This document shows, in pieces, positions 57,553 to 59,615 of a stretch of DNA of 59,615 bases (its first letter is position 1; the number at the start of each line of letters is the position of its first letter). The DNA lies in the NCBI GenBank assembly GCA_050250135.1, contig JBFWPF010000011.1, forward strand, positions 1-59,615, given 5' to 3'. This DNA is from JBFWPF01 sp050250135. GTDB taxonomy: Bacteria > Chlamydiota > Chlamydiia > Chlamydiales > JAFEGQ01. Both the position numbers and the translations under genes were made by a program. Under the pieces are notes generated by a model. The model was not told where the DNA came from. It saw nothing but the letters and a program-made list of their open reading frames with translations, and did not search any database.

Positions 57553-59305
57553 GCTCGCTTTTCAGCACCGCCGGCGCCTCCTCCTCCTCCTCGCTACCTT
57601 CCTCTTTATGTTGGGGATGACCGCCTCCTCCCAGCTCGAGATGATTTCGATTGGGGTGATCACCAAGGGGGCCTCTGGCAGCGCCCCCTCGGCTAGCCCC
57701 TATAACCCCCTCAACGTGATCGTCGGGTGGATCGGCGGGGGGGGCACCTTCCTGGAAAACCTCCCCCTCCTCGCCCTCTTTCTCCTCATTGTCGCCGTGT
57801 TTAAGGGGCTCTCCCACTTTGGCGCCCACTACACCAAGCAGCTCGTCATGGTGAAGGTCAGCCGCGACATCCGGGAGCGCTACTTCATCCACATCCAAAG
57901 CCTCTCGCTCGACTTCTACCAGAGGTACAGCTCGGGCGCCCTTACCTCCCGCATTATGCACGACTCGATGCAGGTCGCGCAGGGAATTGCTGCGGCCATC
58001 GTGACCTATATCCAGACCCCCATCGCCGTCATTACCTCCCTCGTCCTCTGCCTCCTTGTCTCCCTGAAGCTCTCCCTCATCATGTTCCTCGGCTTCCCCC
58101 TCCTTGTGGGCCCGGTCCTCTACTTTGCCCGCAAGCTTAAGAGGGTCGCCCGCAAAACCCTTGCGACCCAAGAGACCTTCTTCTCTGCGGTGATCGATTT
58201 CCTCTCAGGTATTCAAACGGTAAAGCTCTTTGGCCTCGAGAAGTTCTCCCACCAGAAGTTCCATCAGCAAAACCGGCAGCTTGCCCACTTAGAGGAGCGC
58301 TCTGCCCGCTACGGCTTCCTCGCCCGCCCCGTCCTCCATATGGCCTCGACGGGGATGCTCTCCGGCCTGATCCTTTACGGGCTCTACGTCGCCCACCTCG
58401 GCGTCTCTGACATCCTCGTCTTCTGCGGCCTTGTCTATGTCATGTATGAGCCGATCAAGCGGCTCAACGATGAGAACATCCGGATCCAGCAAGGGGTTGC
58501 GGCCGCCGAACGGATCTGGGAGGTGATGTGCGTTAAACCCGACATCGCCGATCACCAAAACGCAAGGCCCCTCCGAGGTTTTTCCCGCGCCCTCACCTTT
58601 GACAACGTCAGCTTCAGCTACGGCGACCTTCCCGTCCTCCACAACCTCTCTTTCACCATAAACAAGGGGCAGACCGTTGCCCTTGTCGGCGCAACGGGCG
58701 CGGGCAAATCGACCATCGCCCACCTGATCCCCCGCCTCTACGAGCCCACGAGCGGCACCATCACCCTCGACGGCAAACCCCTTACCGAATACACCCTCGC
58801 CTCTCTCAAGGAGACGATCGCCTTTGTCCCGCAAAAGCCCTTCCTCTTCCTCGATACCGTTGCCGAGAACATCGCCTTTGGCCGCCCCTACACGCGGGAG
58901 CAGGTTATCCACGCCGCTAAGCGGGCCCATGCCCATGAGTTTATCGAGCGCCTTCCCCACGGCTACGACACCCTCCTTAAGGAGGCGGGAAAGAACCTCT
59001 CTGGCGGCCAGCAGCAGCGCCTTGCGATCGCCCGTGCCCTCATCAAGGAGGCCCCCATCTTGGTGTTGGATGAGGCCACAAGTAGCCTCGATGTGATCTC
59101 GGAGGAGCGGATCAAGGAGGCGATCCACGAGCTCAAGGGGGAGATCACCCAAGTGATCATTGCCCACCGCCTCTCGACCATTGAGGATGCCGACCAGATC
59201 CTCTTTCTTGAGCAGGGCCGCCTCCTCGCTAGCGGCACCCGCGAGGAGCTCCTCAACACCTGCCCCCCCTTCGCCGAAATGTGGCAGGTCGCCGGCAACC
59301 GCTAG
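57536..59305 (+). CDS. msbA: MsbA-like ABC exporter (lipid A flippase type)
   Basis: 589 aa. About six membrane helices in the N-terminal 320 residues (RRLLLLLATFLFMLGM, NLPLLALFLLIVAVF, VTYIQTPIAVITSLVLCLLVSLKL cut in several) and a nucleotide-binding domain with Walker A GATGAGKST (near 390), Q-loop, signature LSGGQQQRLAIARAL, and Walker B ILVLDEATSSLD. Placement next to accA as in Chlamydia supports MsbA, which moves lipid A-core across the inner membrane. There is a short loop segment at about 40-65 (TKGASGSAPSASPYNP) between TM1 and TM2. The stop TAG joins the GGGCGTGTAATC repeat directly. Confidence 0.93.
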   Translation: MILLTKLAFQHRRRLLLLLATFLFMLGMTASSQLEMISIGVITKGASGSAPSASPYNPLNVIVGWIGGGGTFLENLPLLALFLLIVAVFKGLSHFGAHYTKQLVMVKVSRDIRERYFIHIQSLSLDFYQRYSSGALTSRIMHDSMQVAQGIAAAIVTYIQTPIAVITSLVLCLLVSLKLSLIMFLGFPLLVGPVLYFARKLKRVARKTLATQETFFSAVIDFLSGIQTVKLFGLEKFSHQKFHQQNRQLAHLEERSARYGFLARPVLHMASTGMLSGLILYGLYVAHLGVSDILVFCGLVYVMYEPIKRLNDENIRIQQGVAAAERIWEVMCVKPDIADHQNARPLRGFSRALTFDNVSFSYGDLPVLHNLSFTINKGQTVALVGATGAGKSTIAHLIPRLYEPTSGTITLDGKPLTEYTLASLKETIAFVPQKPFLFLDTVAENIAFGRPYTREQVIHAAKRAHAHEFIERLPHGYDTLLKEAGKNLSGGQQQRLAIARALIKEAPILVLDEATSSLDVISEERIKEAIHELKGEITQVIIAHRLSTIEDADQILFLEQGRLLASGTREELLNTCPPFAEMWQVAGNR

Positions 59306-59426
59306 GGCGTGTAATCAATTGGATTTCCCTTTTGCCCGAGGGGAGATTGGTTCTCAGAGCTGTTTCTGAGTCGTAGGGCAAAAGGGAAATCCAATTGGGG
59401 CGTGTAATCAGGGCGTGTAATCAATT
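59305..59426. repeat. Complex repeat with three GGGCGTGTAATCA copies and a 22-base inverted pair
   Basis: GGGCGTGTAATCAATTGG lies at 59305-59322, a second GGGCGTGTAATCA at 59398-59410 and a third with AATT at 59411-59426. Between the first and second, CAATTGGATTTCCC... (59316-59337) and its perfect 22-base complement (59376-59397) form a long hairpin with an inner CTCAGAG/CTGAG stem. The first begins in the last base of the msbA stop codon. Confidence 0.8.
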
Positions 59427-59542
59427 AAAATAACAGTTGACGTTTCGAGGGTCATTCCTTTATTCTTCTTGAGTTTAGCGGGTTGCGAGTACCCGTTTAG
59501 CGTGTGTAGACGCAAAAAGGGAATGTCTAGTAAAACGTTTGC

Positions 59543-59615
59543 ATGCAGATTCCTCGCCCAACCAGCCTTGAAGAAGCGTGCTCTATCATCGAGCGCCTCG
59601 AAGCTCGAATTGCTG
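59543..59615 (+). CDS. 5' end of an ORF cut by the window edge, possibly a transposase
   Basis: 24 codons from ATG 59543: MQIPRPTSLEEACSIIERLE and on, an amphipathic helix starting a coiled-coil. IS66-like TnpC proteins start with such a helix. The GGGCGTGTAATCAATT motif 120-130 bases upstream could be the terminal inverted repeat of the same element. Too short to be sure. Confidence 0.3.
   Translation, partial: MQIPRPTSLEEACSIIERLEARIA

Overview
The window reads as the chromosome of a member of the phylum Chlamydiota outside the Chlamydiaceae. The main reason is gene order. The run rpmE-prfA-prmC-ffh-rpsP-trmD-rplS-rnhB, then gmk, an omega-like gene, metG and recD, and the runs lptF/lptG-tilS-ftsH-pnp-rpsO-tadA and HU-accA-msbA, match the Chlamydia trachomatis order as I remember it (from memory, not searched). 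FtsH has the oversized periplasmic part of chlamydial FtsH and TrmD has the chlamydial C-terminal extension. The coding DNA is visibly GC-rich, which is unusual for this phylum; AT-rich stretches mark the accessory genes and intergenic spaces.

Layout. 1-9.1 kb is accessory: a broken AbiEii toxin gene, an error-prone polymerase (DnaE2/ImuC), a repeat element with four hairpins beside a GxxExxY gene, a DHCR24-like sterol reductase homologue, and an inverse autotransporter with a beta-helix passenger. 9.1-26 kb is conserved backbone: a large conserved hypothetical, the lptF-lptG-alr operon, tilS, ftsH, pnp-rpsO, tadA, an inactive rhomboid and malic enzyme. It is interrupted by a DUF4143 ATPase, a Phd/RelE pair and an ankyrin protein. 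27-32.8 kb is a tight translation and secretion operon. 32.8-39.8 kb, on the minus strand, holds a TraB/GumN protein and the operon membrane protein-NlpC/P60-yicC-gmk-omega-metG-MFS. 39.9-42.1 kb carries WD40-like and ankyrin genes and a MITE-like element. 42.1-47.8 kb has recD2, a frameshifted methyltransferase, tRNA-Asn, groEL-groES behind a CIRCE site, and ptsH. 48-59.3 kb has pepF, a LysE transporter with a palindromic element inside its reading frame, a HigBA-type pair, BFN-rpiA, nif3, tyrS, HU, an L,D-transpeptidase, accA and msbA. The window ends inside what may be an insertion sequence.

Most striking are four families of short palindromic or inverted-repeat elements that sit on or inside genes. 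(1) A roughly 130-160 bp palindrome is found once between tyrS and HU and once in frame inside the LysE gene. (2) A GGGCGTGTAATCA motif lies exactly at the stop codons of tilS, relE, recD2 and msbA. (3) A CACAGAG-bounded element with four perfect hairpins supplies the last residues of DnaE2. (4) A 160 bp MITE-like element has perfect 37 bp ends. Together they suggest a genome shaped by small mobile palindromes that use gene ends and, at least once, a coding sequence.

How the genes work together: the backbone covers translation (rpmE, prfA, prmC, rpsP, rplS, rpsO, metG, tyrS, tilS, tadA, trmD, tRNA-Asn), envelope building (lptF/G, msbA, accA, alr, NlpC/P60, L,D-transpeptidase), protein targeting and quality control (ffh, ftsH, groESL) and RNA turnover (pnp, yicC, rnhB). 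The ankyrin, WD40-like, inverse autotransporter and sterol-reductase genes are the likely host-facing part. No stretch of more than about 300 bases lacks a called gene or repeat.
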